Origin: Sympetrum striolatum
Taxonomy: Eukaryota; Arthropoda; Insecta; Odonata; Libellulidae
Direction of reading: 5' to 3'
Assembly (NCBI GenBank): GCA_947579665.1
Contig: OX388350.1
Coordinates: 29,917,393 to 29,981,392 of the forward strand
DNA: 64,000 nt
Positions 25,548 to 37,569 of this stretch are shown here, in pieces; position 1 is the stretch's first letter, and each line of letters opens with the position of its first letter. The position numbers were made by a program, and so were the translations under genes. A model generated the notes under the pieces. It worked only from the letters and a program-made list of their open reading frames with translations. It did not search any database and had not been told where the DNA came from.

Positions 25548-28500
25548 TCAATCTGAGCGTAAACGGCTAAGAATTACTCGAAAAAGGAAAAATAGCGCCA
25601 AAAAACTGAAAAATTTCGCTAAAATTCTGAGTTCTTGATGATTTTTTCGAATTTTTCCGCAGAAAAAGACGATTCTCTTCATCATTTTAAAATTTCTCGT
25701 TATGTTATTCAAGTCCATTATAATCGGGATAAAAATTACTCGAAAAAAGGCAAAATAGCGCCAAAAAAACTGAAACATTCCGCTAAAATTTCTAGTTATA
25801 GATGATTTTTTCGAATTTTTCCGCTGAAAAAGGCGTTTCTCTTCATCAATTTAAAATTTCTCGTTAATTTACTCAAATCGAGGATAAACGGGAAAAGAAT
25901 ACTTCGAAAAAAGGCAAATGAGAGCCAAAAAACTATAAAAAATTCGCTAAAATTCTGAGTTATTGATAACTTTTTCGAATGTTTCCGCAGAAAAAGACTT
26001 TTCTCTTCATCATTTTAAAATTTTTCGTTAATTTACTCAATTTGAGCGTAAACAGGCTAAGAATTACTAGAAAAAAGGCAAAATAGAGAAAAAAAAACTG
26101 AAAAATTTCGCTAAAATTCCCCGTTTTTGATGATTTTTTCGAAGAGAAGGACGTTTATCTTCATCATTTTAAAATTTCTTTTTAATTTACTCACATCAAG
26201 CACAAACTGGCTAAGAATTATTCCAAAAACGCAAAATAGCGCCAAAATACCACAATATTCCGCTAAGATTCTTAGTTATTGATGATTTTTTCGACTTTTA
26301 TTAGCAGAAATAGAAGTTTGTTTTCATCGTTTTAAAATTTCTCAATAATTTACTAAATTCGAGCGTAAATGAGCTAAGAATTACACGAAAAATGGCAAAA
26401 TAGCGCGAAAAAACAAAAATTTCGCTAAAATTCTGAGTTATTGATGATTTGTTCGAATTTTTCCGCAGAAAAAGACGTCTGTTTTAATAATTTTCTGAAT
26501 TTATCGTTAATTACCTCACATCGAGCATAATCGGGCTAAGAATTAATCGAAAAAATGCAAAATAGCGCCAAAAAAACTGAAACATTCCGCTAATATTTCT
26601 TGTAGTAGATGTATTTTTCGAATTTTTCCGCTGAAATAGTCGTTTCTCTTCATCAATTTAAAATTTCTCGTTAATTTACTCTAATCGAGGATAAACGGGA
26701 AAAGAAAAACTCCAAAAAAGGCAAAAGAGCGCCAAAAAATTAAAACATTTCGCTAAAATTCTGAGTTATTGATGATTTTTTCGAATTTTATTGGCAGAAA
26801 TAGACGTATTTCTTCATTATTTTAAAATTCTCGTTAATTTACTCAAAACGAGCATAAATGGGCTAAGAATGTCTCGAAAAAAGGCAAAATAGCGCCAAAT
26901 AACTGAAATATTTCTCTAAAATTCTGAGTTTTTGATAACTTTTTCGAATTTTTCCGCAGAAAACGACGTTTCTCTTCATCATTGTTAAAATTTCTCGATA
27001 ATTTACTCAATTCGAGCGTAAACAGGGTAAGAATTACTCCAAAAAAGGCAAAATAGCGCCAAAAAATTGAAAAATTTCGCTAAAATTCTGATTTTTTGAT
27101 ATTTTTTCGAATTTTTCCGCAAGAAAGGAAGTTTCTCTTCATTATTTTAAAACATATGTCGTTAATTTACTCAAATCGAGCATTAAGGGGCTAAGAATTA
27201 CTCGAAAAAAGGCAAAAGAGCACCAAAAAACTGATAAATTTCTTTAAAATTCTCTGTTATTGCTGATTTTTTCGAATTTTTCCGCAGAAAAAGACTTTTC
27301 TCATCATCATTTTCAAATTTTTCGTTAATTTACTGAGTTCGAGCATAAACGGGCTAACGATTCCTCAAAAAAAGGCAAAATAGCACCAGAAAACTGAAAA
27401 AGTTCGCTAAAATTCTGAGTTATTGATAATATTTTCGAATATTTCCGCAGAAAAAGACGTTTCTCTTCACCATTTTTTTAATCTCTCGTTAATTAACTCA
27501 AATCGAGTATAATCAGGCTAAGAATTACTCGAAAAAATGATATATAGCGCCAAAAAATGAAAAATTTCGCTAAAATTCCGAGTTATTGATGACTTTTTCG
27601 AATTTTTTCGAAGAGAAGGAAGTTTCTCTTCATCAGTTTAAAATTTCTTTTTAATTTACTCACATCGAGCATAAACTGGCTAAGAATTACTCCAAAAACG
27701 CAAAATAGCGCCAAAATACCAAAATATTCCGCTAAAATTCTTAGTTATTGATGATTTGTTCGAATTTTATTGGCAGAAATAGACGTATTTCTTCATTATT
27801 TTAAAATTTTTGTTAATTTACTCAAAACGAGCATAAATGGGCTAAGAATTACTCGAAAAAAGGCAAAACAGCGTCAAAAAACTGAAAACTTTCTCTAAAA
27901 TTGTGAGTTTTTGATGACTTTTTCGAATTTTTCCGCAGAAAAATACGTTTCTCCTCATCATTTTAAAATTTCTGGATAGATTTCTCAATTCGAGCGTAAA
28001 CGGGTAAAGTATTGCTCCAAAAAGGCAAAAAAGCGCATAAAAAACTGAAAACTTTCGCTAAAATTCTTATTTATTGATAATTTTCTCGAATTTTTACGCA
28101 GAAAAAGACGTTTCTTCTCATCATTTTATCATTTCACGTTAATAAACTCAATCTGAGCGTAAACGGGCAAAGAATAATTCGAAAAAAGGAAAAAGAGCGC
28201 AAAAAAACTGAAAAATATCGCTAATAATCCGAGTTATTGATGATTTTTTCGAATGTTTCCGCAGAAAAAGACGTTTCTCTTCATCATTTTAAAATTTCTG
28301 GATAGATTTCTCAATTCGAGCGTAAACGGGTAAAGTATTACTCCAAAAAGGCAAAAAAGCGCATAAAAAACTGAAAACTTTCGCTAAAATTCTTATTTAT
28401 TGATAATTTTCTCGAATTTTTACGCAGAAAAAGACGTTTCTTCTCATCATTTTATCATTTCACGTTAATAAACTCAATCTGAGCGTAAACGGGCAAAGAA

Positions 28501-31500
28501 TAATTCGAAAAAAGGAAAAAGAGCGCAAAAAAACTGAAAAATATCGCTAAAAATCCGAGTTATTGATGTTTTTTTCGAATTTTTCCGCAGAAAAAGACGT
28601 TTCTCTTCATCATTTTAAAATTTCTGGATAGATTTCTCAATTCGAGCGTAAACGGGTAAAGTATTACTCCAAAAAGGCAAAAAAGCGCATAAAAAACTGA
28701 AAACTTTCGCTAAAATTCTTATTTATTGATAATTTTCTCGAATTTTTACGCAGAAAAAGACGTTTCTTCTCATCATTTTATCATTTCACGTTAATAAACT
28801 CAATCTGAGCGTAAACGGGCAAAGAATAATTCGAAAAAAGGAAAAAGAGCGCAAAAAAACTGAAAAATATCGCTAAAAATCCGAGTTATTGATGTTTTTT
28901 TCGAATTTTTCCGCAGAAAAAGACGTTTCTCTTCACCATTTTTTTAATCTCTCGTTAATTAACTCAAATCGAGTATAATCAGGCTAAGAATTACTCGAAA
29001 AAATGATATATAGCGCCAAAAAATGAAAAATTTCGCTAAAATTCCGAGTTATTGATGACTTTTTCGAATTTTTTCGAAGAGAAGGAAGTTTCTCTTCATC
29101 AGTTTAAAATTTCTTTTTAATTTACTCACATCGAGCATAAACTGGCTAAGAATTACTCCAAAAACGCAAAATAGCGCCAAAATACCAAAATATTCCGCTA
29201 AAATTCTTAATTATTGATGATTTGTTCGAATTTTATTGGCAGAAATAGACGTATTTCTTCATTATTTTAAAATTTTTGTTAATTTACTCAAAACGAGCAT
29301 AAATGGGCTAAGAATTACTCGAAAAAAGGCAAAACAGCGTCAAAAAACTGAAAACTTTCTCTAAAATTGTGGGTTTTTGATGACTTCTTCGAATTTTTCC
29401 GCAGAAAAATACGTTTCTCCTCATCATTTTAAAATTTCTGGATAGATTTCTCAATTCGAGCGTAAACGGGTAAAGTATTGCTCCAAAAAGGCAAAAAAGC
29501 GCATAAAAAACTGAAAACTTTCGCTAAAATTCTTATTTATTGATAATTTTCTCGAATTTTTACGCAGAAAAAGACGTTTCTTCTCATCATTTTATCATTT
29601 CACGTTAATAAACTCAATCTGAGCGTAAACGGGCAAAGAATAATTCGAAAAAAGGAAAAAGAGCGCAAAAAAACTGAAAAATATCGCTAAAAATCCGAGT
29701 TATTGATGATTTTTTCGAATGTTTCCGCAGAAAAAGACGTTTCTCTTCATCATTTTAAAATTTCTGGATAGATTTCTCAATTCGAGCGTAAACGGGTAAA
29801 GTATTACTCCAAAAAGGCAAAAAAGCGCATAAAAAACTGAAAACTTTCGCTAAAATTCTTATTTATTGATAATTTTCTCGAATTTTTACGCAGAAAAAGA
29901 CGTTTCTTCTCATCATTTTATCATTTCACGTTAATAAACTCAATCTGAGCGTAAACGGGCAAAGAATAATTCGAAAAAAGGAAAAAGAGCGCAAAAAAAC
30001 TGAAAAATATCGCTAAAAATCCGAGTTATTGATGTTTTTTTCGAATTTTTCCGCAGAAAAAGACGTTTCTCTTCATCATTTTAAAATTTCTGGATAGATT
30101 TCTCAATTCGAGCGTAAACGGGTAAGGTATTACTCCATAAAGGCAAAAAAGCGCATAAAAAACAGAAAACTTTCGCTAAAATTCTTATTTATTGATAATT
30201 TTTCGAATTTTTACGCAGAAAAAGACGTTTCTTCTCATCATTTTATCATTTCACGTTAATAAACTCAATCTGAGCGTAAACGGGCAAAGAATAATTCGAA
30301 AAAAGGAAAAAGAGCGCAAAAAAACTGAAAAATATCGCTAAAAATCCGAGTTAATGATGATTTTTTCGAATGTTTCCGCAGAAAAAGACGTTTCTCATCA
30401 TCATGGTAAAATTCTGGATAGATTACTCAATTCGAGCGTAAACGGGTAAGGTATTACTCCATAAAGGCAAAAAAGCGCATAAAAAACTGAAAAATTTCGC
30501 TAAAATTCTGAGTTCTTGATGATTTTTTCGAATTTTTCCGCAGAAAAAGACGTTTCTCTTCACCATTTTTTTAATCTTTCGCTAATTAACTCAAATCGAG
30601 CCTAATCAGGCTAAAAATTACTCGAAAAAATGCAATCTAGCGTCAAAAAACTGAAACATTTCCCTAAAATTCCAAGTTATTGATGATTTTTTCGAATTTT
30701 TCTCTAGAAAAAGACATTTCTCTTCACCATTTCTTTAATCTCTCGTTAATTAACTCAAATCGAGTATAATCGGGCTAAGAATTACTCGAAAAAATGATAT
30801 ATAGCGCCAAAAAACTGAAAAATTTCGCTAAAATTCCGAGTTATTGATGATTTTTTCGAATTTTTCCGCAGAAAAAGACGTTTCTCTTCATAATTTTAAA
30901 ATTTCTGGATTGATTACTCAATTCGAGAGTAAACGGGTAAAGTATTACTCCAAAAAGGCAAAAAAGCGCATAAAAAACTGAAAACTTTCGCTAAAATTCT
31001 TATTTATTGATAATTTTCTCGAATTTTTACGCAGAAAAAGACGTTTCTTCTCATCATTTTATCATTTCACGTTAATAAACTCAATCTGAGCGTAAACGGG
31101 CAAAGAATAATTCGAAAAAAGGAAAAAGAGCGCAAAAAAACTGAAAAATATCGCTAAAAATCCGAGTTATTGATGATTTTTTCGAATGTTTCCGCAGAAA
31201 AAGACGTTTCTCTTCATCATTTTAAAATTTCTGGATAGATTTCTCAATTCGAGCGTAAACGGGAAAAGTATTACTCCAAAAAGGCAAAAAAGCGCATAAA
31301 AAACTGAAAACTTTCGCTAAAATTCTTATTTATTGATAATTTTCTCGAATTTTTACGCAGAAAAAGACGTTTCTTCTCATCATTTTATCATTTCACGTTA
31401 ATAAACTCAATCTGAGCGTAAACGGGCAAAGAATAATTCGAAAAAAGGAAAAAGAGCGCAAAAAAACTGAAAAATATCGCTAAAAATCCGAGTTATTGAT

Positions 31501-32960
31501 GATTTTTTCGAATGTTTCCGCAGAAAAAGACGTTTCTCTTCATCATTTTAAAATTTCTGGATAGATTTCTCAATTCGAGCGTAAACGGGAAAAGTATTAC
31601 TCCAAAAAGGCAAAAAAGCGCATAAAAAACTGAAAACTTTCGCTAAAATTCTTATTTATTGATAATTTTCTCGAATTTTTACGCAGAAAAAGACGTTTCT
31701 TCTCATCATTTTATCATTTCACGTTAATAAACTCAATCTGAGCGTAAACGGGCAAAGAATAATTCGAAAAAAGGAAAAAGAGCGCAAAAAAACTGAAAAA
31801 TATCGCTAAAAATCCGAGTTATTGATGTTTTTTTCGAATTTTTCCGCAGAAAAAGACGTTTCTCTTCATCATTTTAAAATTTCTGGATAGATTTCTCAAT
31901 TCGAGCGTAAACGGGTAAAGTATTACTCCAAAAAGGCAAAAAAGCGCATAAAAAACAGAAAACTTTCGCTAAAATTCTTATTTATTGATAATTTTTCGAA
32001 TTTTTACGCAGAAAAAGACGTTTCTTCTCATCATTTTATCATTTCACGTTAATAAACTCAATCTGAGCGTAAACGGGCAAAGAATAATTCGAAAAAAGGA
32101 AAAAGAGCGCAAAAAAACTGAAAAATATCGCTAAAAATCCGAGTTATTGATGATTTTTTCGAATGTTTCCGCAGAAAAAGACGTTTCTCATCATCATGGT
32201 AAAATTCTGGATAGATTACTCAATTCGAGCGTAAACGGGTAAGGTATTACTCCATAAAGGCAAAAAAGCGCATAAAAAACTGAAAAATTTCGCTAAAATT
32301 CTGAGTTCTTGATGATTTTTTCGAATTTTTCCGCAGAAAAAGACGTTTCTCTTCACCATTTTTTTAATCTTTCGTTAATTAACTCAAATCGAGCCTAATC
32401 AGGCTAAAAATTACTCGAAAAAAATGCAATCTAGCGTCAAAAAACTGAAACATTTCGCTAAAATTCCAAGTTATTGATGATTTTTTCGAATTTTTCTCTA
32501 GAAAAAGACATTTCTCTTCACCATTTCTTTAATCTCTCGTTAATTAACTCAAATCGAGTATAATCGGGCTAAGAATTACTCGAAAAAATGATATATAGCG
32601 CCAAAAAACTGAAAAATTTCGCTAAAATTCCGAGTTATTGATGTTTTTTTCGAATTTTTCCGCAGAAAAAGACGTTTCTCTTCATCATTTTAAAATTTCT
32701 GGATAGATTACTCAATTTGAGCGTAAACGGGTAATGTATTACTCCAAAAAGGCAAAAAAGCGCATAAAAAACTGAAAACTTTCGCTAAAATTCTTATTTA
32801 TTGATAATTTTCTCGAATTTTTACGCAGAAAAAGACGTTTCTTATCATCATTTTATCATTTCACGTTAATAAACTCAATCTGAGCGTAAACGGGCAAAGA
32901 ATAACACGAACAAAGGCGAAAGAGCGTCTAAAAACTGAAACATATCGCTAAAATTCTGTT
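25548..32960. repeat. Younger higher-order unit 4 with 326-bp dimer expansion
   Basis: The unit repeats the earlier ones to about 28200. After that a two-monomer block is amplified: starts of CTGGATAGATTTCTCAATTC at 28298 and 28624 are 326 bp apart, and others follow near 29437, 29763, 30089 and 31560-31890. A segment equivalent to unit-1 16086-16500 appears twice, at about 30400 and 32190. Confidence 0.75.
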
Positions 32961-33698
32961 ATTGATGATATTTTCGAATGTTTTAGCAGAAAAATAAGGT
33001 TTTCTTCATCATTTAAATATGTTTCGTTAATTTACTCACATCGAGCATAAACTGGCTAAGAATTACTCCAAAAACGCCAAACAGCGCCAAAAACTAAAAT
33101 ATTTCGCTAATATTCTGAGTTATTGATGATTTGTTCGAATTTTATTGGCAGAAATAGACGTATTTCTTCATCATTTTAAATTTTTTGTTAATTTACTCAA
33201 AACGAGCATAAATGGGCTAAGAATTACTCGAAAAAAGGCAAAATAGTGCCAAAAAAACTGAAAAATTTCTCTAAAATTGTGAGTTTTTGATGACTTTTTC
33301 GAATTTATTCGAAGAGAAGGACGTTTCTCTTCATCATTTTAAAATTTCTTTTTAATTTACTCACATCGAGCATAAACTGGCTAAGAATTATTCCAAAAAC
33401 GCAAAATAGCGCCAAAAAACCACAATATTCCGCTAAAATTCAGAGTTATTGATGATTTTTTCGACATTTATTAGCAGAAATAGACGTTTGTTTTCATCAT
33501 TTTAAAATTTCTCAATAATTTATTAAATTCGAGCGTAAACGAGCTAAGAATTACACGAAAAATGGCGCAAAAAAATTGAAAAATTTCGCTAAAATTCTGA
33601 GTTATTGATGATTTGTTCGAAATTTTCCGCAGAAAAAGACGTTTGTTTTAATAATTTTCTTAATTTATCGTTAATTACCTCAAATCGAGCATAATCGG
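32930..33698. repeat. Degenerate right edge of the satellite array
   Basis: The last four to five monomers are more diverged and carry small deletions (for example around 32940-33010 and 33540-33590). The last recognisable satellite base is about 33698, in the ATAATCGG block. Confidence 0.7.
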
Positions 33699-33779
33699 TC
33701 CTAAGTCCTGAAAAATATGACCTTGAACTTGACCTAGAACTAAGTCTATCTCTGGAGATAGTATTCCCTGTTATCCCAT

Positions 33780-33823
33780 GGAGCAGTGGAACACACCCCT
33801 TTTGGGGTGTGTTCCACTGCTCC
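33780..33823. repeat. Perfect 20-bp inverted repeat with TTTT loop
   Basis: GGAGCAGTGGAACACACCCC at 33780-33799 is followed by TTTT and its exact reverse complement at 33804-33823. The hairpin is GC-rich in an AT-rich setting and lies 80 bp beyond the satellite edge. The 80 bp between (33699-33779) is neither satellite nor a recognised element. Confidence 0.9.
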
Positions 33824-35928
33824 TTAATTATTATTATTATACAATATATTTTTTAATTCTTTATTTTAAAGAAGAAATGACAAGGAAATCAAGTTTACAT
33901 TAGACACATTGTGTAACATAGAAAAAATACATCTCAAACTCAGAAATATTCATTTGAGGAAATCTTTACTAAATTGAGCCAAATTCAGAAATCAATAGAA
34001 AATGAATAGCAATTCCATGTAAGATTACAAAATTGGAAATATGCTAAATAAAGAGAAAGTTAAATTTCAATGCAAATAAGCTGTAAAAGTTCACTTTAAT
34101 TAAAATTACATTGAAAGTACAGCTCAGATTAAAAACTTTCCCCAGAATAAAAAATTGATACTACAGCAATTTACATCTCTGAGAAATTCACAGAAATAAA
34201 ATGTTCACATTCATGCTTCATTAGCTGCACTTGAAGAAAAGTCACTTGTTACTGGCACTCAGTCACTTCAATTTCATTAATAGTCACTTGCACATTTCAC
34301 TACATAATTAATATTCCTCAAAATGTAGAAATTTGACATTTCAAATTGATAAATTACAATACATGAAAATTTTATTTTCTAATTGAAAAAAAATGACAAA
34401 TCATTCACAGAAGGAATGACGAATAGCCTTAAAGAAATCAAAAACCAATTCAAATTTAATATTCCAAATCTGGCAGATTGAAATCTTACCCAATTTATGC
34501 TGCATTGCTTTGGAAAAAAAGAAACTAGGATGTTCAACAGTATACTAGATTAGATGCACTCAAAGTTTCCATTTCACTGACACTTTTTCACTTCACATTG
34601 CTTCACTTCACAAGTCAAATTTCCTCAACAGGAATTAAAAACATACAATACAAAGCAGAAATTACTGAAATTGTACAATTGAATAAAATCTGAAAAGAAA
34701 ATTGTATGTAGAAATTGTTCAGGAATTTCAGGTTACTCAATGTTATTCAAATAAAATAAGTAGATTAAGAATTTTAATTTCAATCAAATTGTTGTGTTGT
34801 TGTGATCCAAGAAGATTCACATTCACACCTTTACATTTGACAAGATTCACAACAAAAATACAGTTAAAAAAGACGATAAACGGAAGCTGACCCTCGGAGC
34901 AATCGTCCTAGACATCTTACACTGAGCAGAAACAGGTAAGTTGAGGATTTAAGTTAGCAAAGTAGTAATTAAAAATCCATTTTTAAATTTCAAATTATTT
35001 TATTGGGCCTCAATTTCAAGTGGAAAAAAACAGTTTCACGGTATTGATTCACGAGTTTATAACTCTGCTATTAATTTGGGAAACTAAGATTGAAAATATT
35101 TGTGACAATATCTTCCCAACGTTTCTGTGAACTTAATGCTCTAAAAATATTCCAGCAAATAAAAATGAACTTTCTATGCAAAGTCATATAATGAAATTGG
35201 TGAAATCAATCTTAACTATTTTCTTCCTCATCTGACAAACCTGTCATTACCCTGTCTTTAAAACCACCAAGTTAAATATCCAACTCGCACAAAATTTTAC
35301 AACGGGTGAATTCGGTAGGTAAATTCCACCGACTCAAGTGGATCGATTAAACGAGATAAAGAGTCAAGAAATTTAAGTTCAAGCAACAGAAAAAAAAACA
35401 TTCAAACCCAGCGAAAATAATTACGGATAAATATGAAATAGCCTTCATTGAGGACCCATAGAACAGATCGATTTTTCCCATCTAATAACTCATCATCCTC
35501 TCCTAACTTTTATTTCAAACCTCATATTTTTCAAAATAAATATTATGGATGCATTTCAAATTTCTACGCTACGAAACTTGATGCGCGACCGCGTAAAGCA
35601 AGTTCTACAAAATATCCCACGCTACATGCTCTAAGGAAATTTAAGAGATGGTAAAGCGTCCAGACCGAAGTAATTGTACGCGATAGGAAATGAGAGACTA
35701 GTAAAAGTTACGTGAAATCCTGTCATTTGGCCAAAAACTAATCTATGCTGGATTACAAAAGTTTATTGTAAAAGAAATAAAACTTAAGACCTAAAGTAAT
35801 TTCACCATCTAAACCGGTCACGACTGGTTAATTTTAGCTAACTACTTCAATAAATTAATGGTCTCGATGTATACACTTTACTACCTCGCATCACAAAAAT
35901 ACTCCTTACAAGATTCAAAAGTTAAAGT
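33824..35928. other. AT-rich non-coding flank
   Basis: There is an ATT microsatellite near 33827-33838. No recognisable gene was found; the longest ORFs (62 and 68 codons at 34702 and 35448) show no family features. An isolated CAG|GTAAGT donor-like site at about 34935 follows a short GC-richer stretch (34885-34934), but no reading frame supports an exon. Confidence 0.5.
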
Positions 35929-36294
35929 TTAAAAAATCTGCGATACCTGAGATGGAATGCCCGAAGCTCTCGTGGTGCTCGTAGAGAGGGAATGCCCGAA
36001 GCTCTCGTGGTGCTCGTACAGAGGGAATGCCCGAAGCTCTCGTGGTGCTCGTAGAGAGGGAATGCCTGAAGCTCTCGTGGTGCTCGTAGAGAGGGAATGC
36101 CCGAAGCTCTCGTGGTGCTCGTACAGAGGGAATGCCCGAAGCTCTCGTGGTGCTCGTAGAGAGGGAATGCCCGAAGTTCTCGAGGAATCCAATTTAAGTA
36201 CACCATCCAAATTTCCTCTCCAGAGATCAAAGCAAAAAAAGGTTCGGCTTCCTTCGACATGATCAGCGATCTCACGATTAGTTTGGTGAACATT
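35929..36294 (-). CDS. Putative 3' exon of an unrecognised gene, containing a minisatellite
   Basis: Reading the minus strand, a good acceptor (TATTCTTTTTCAG) ends at 36295 and the frame is then open for 121 codons to a stop at 35929-35931. The first 45 residues are ordinary protein-like sequence (charged, with FFCFDLWRG). The rest is encoded by the 35-bp minisatellite, read in successive phases with a 35-residue period. The frame joins in phase 0 to the putative upstream exon at 36390-36496. No family recognised. Since the minisatellite unit is stop-free in all frames, its openness adds little evidence. Alternatives are a pseudogene or a chance ORF. Confidence 0.35.
   Translation of the reverse strand, partial: NVHQTNREIADHVEGSRTFFCFDLWRGNLDGVLKLDSSRTSGIPSLRAPRELRAFPLYEHHESFGHSLSTSTTRASGIPSLRAPRELRAFPLYEHHESFGHSLSTSTTRASGIPSQVSQIF
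35956..36180. repeat. 35-bp minisatellite, six full copies plus a partial
   Basis: Units start with AATGCCCGAAG at 35956, 35991, 36026, 36061, 36096, 36131 and 36166. Copies differ at TAGAGAGGG against TACAGAGGG in the order A-B-A-A-B-A, so the true repeat is a 105-bp trimer present twice. Because 105 is divisible by three, each trimer restores the reading frame. Confidence 0.9.
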
Positions 36295-36389
36295 CTGAAA
36301 AAGAATATCATTAGCACTTAGTCTTATGGATAAAGTAATTAAATCAGAATAAATAATTATCTATAAATACCGCTTTCGAAAATGTTTAC

Positions 36390-36496
36390 CCTGGCAATGC
36401 AGTTGCACAGCTGTGCCTCTTGTGGAATTTCAATCGGATAGCACCTCTTGAGAGAGAAGTCATCAGGTGGATTTGGATCTTGGAAAACTTGGCAGT
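36390..36496 (-). CDS. Putative internal exon, cysteine-containing, unrecognised gene
   Basis: On the minus strand an acceptor (TTTTTTCAG) ends at 36497, and 107 nt of open frame run to a donor AGG|GTAAAC at 36389. The 35 complete codons include four cysteines and several prolines (it begins CQVFQDPNPPDDF), more like a secreted-protein exon than random AT-rich DNA. The exon ends in phase 0 and the next acceptor at 36295 continues an open frame, leaving a 95-bp intron. No upstream exon was found. Function unknown. Confidence 0.35.
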
Positions 36497-37569
36497 CTGA
36501 AAAAAATATTTCCAACAATTATAAAATAGTATTTGGTAAGAATCACCTACGACTTTCATATATTTATCAATTTAAATTTAGTAAAATACTTCATTCGCAA
36601 TAAATACCGATTTCGTATCCTGATCACGCAATTTTTTCCGATATCAAAACATCCCACCGTACAGGTGTGGAATTGAGACCTCTTAGCACTGCTTCAGATT
36701 AAAGAGGTTTTGCGGATTAAAGTTCAGCAAGGTGTCCCCCTAAAATGAAGATAAAATTAGAGCAAAATTAGTGCTCGAGAAAAATCTAAATATTAAGCAT
36801 TACTAAACATTTGGAAAATAATACTTTAAGATTAAAAAAAGGTATCAACATTTCTAACCAAACTCCACAACAAATCTAAGTGAAAATGAACAAATTACCA
36901 ACATTGCAATAATCTCATCTCAATACTTCAAAGAATTTATCAGAGAATTTTTGTGCGATATTGGTTTCGGTGAACAAAGACTACCTAGACCTTAGGAGAC
37001 TAGTAAACCTTTCTTTTATTGAAATTGACCTACATCCTTACATACAGATACAGATTCCGAATCTGATAATCAGATGTTTTCTGGGTGAAAAGCCTTCGAA
37101 AGAAATAAAGTTCGAATTTCATGTAATTCTTTGGACTTGGAAGAAATCTGTTACAATAAAACTTTGTCAAGGATGGCACTACTTGCTAATAAAATAATTG
37201 GAAAAAGGCTTATTACTCAAATCTAATTAATTTGAAGGTGATTAAACTTTTGATAAGGTGAAATAAAATCCTTCCTACATTTAAACTACATAATTTAAAA
37301 TTGAACAAAGTTTCATTAACAATAAATACAATCTACAACGAAATCTGTGCAAACGAGATTTCGCTCTACAAAACTTGAATTTAGATTTACTTTAGCCTTC
37401 TGTCTAACATTTTACGGATGAAAATCTGACTACACCTAAAGAAAATTAGTAAAATTTATACCCTAAATGCCCTACAAAGCAACAATAACCATACTTAAAA
37501 ATGGCCTGTATCTACTCGAAATCTGATTTTAAGGCATGAACATTTCTTACCATTTATGAAACAATCTAA
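36497..37569. other. AT-rich non-coding stretch
   Basis: No convincing coding region. A 78-codon ORF at 36961-37197 lacks any family feature. GAGGTTTTGCGGATTAAAG at about 36705 resembles a worn Tigger-type terminal repeat, too weak to annotate alone. Confidence 0.4.

Larger units (their letters stand above)
2995..33698. repeat. Satellite DNA array, about 163-bp monomer, about 190 copies
   Basis: One motif recurs without interruption for 30.7 kb. Spacing of the landmark CTAAAATTC at 3017, 3180, 3347, 3510, 3672 and 3836 gives 162-167 bp. Each monomer has, in order, TTTTTTCGAATTTTTCCGC, a GTTTCTCTTCATCA block, a TCGAGC..AA.CGGGCTAAGAA block, and an AGCGCCAAAAAACTGAAAA block. All copies face the same way. 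No transposon insertion or gene was found inside. Short minus-strand ORFs that recur in it (76 codons at 13347, 17415, 20340 and 25548) are the same repeat read by chance. Such arrays are typical of (peri)centromeric or subtelomeric heterochromatin. Confidence 0.97.

Noticed and set aside
13347..25778. Recurring 76-codon minus-strand ORF with similar proteins
   Set aside because: It is satellite sequence read in one frame. It recurs because the higher-order unit recurs, and it has no start context or family.
2995..33698. CRISPR array
   Set aside because: The repeat is a continuous tandem satellite without unique spacers, in a eukaryotic context.
33766..33777. CCCTGTTATCCC resembles part of the I-SceI homing site or a mitochondrial large rRNA motif
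   Set aside because: Only 12 contiguous bases match the 18-bp site and the flanks do not fit either a homing site or rRNA.
35957..36262. Plus-strand 101-codon ORF through the minisatellite
   Set aside because: The 35-bp unit has no stop in any frame, so long ORFs arise on both strands by default. Only the minus-strand frame has splice-site support.
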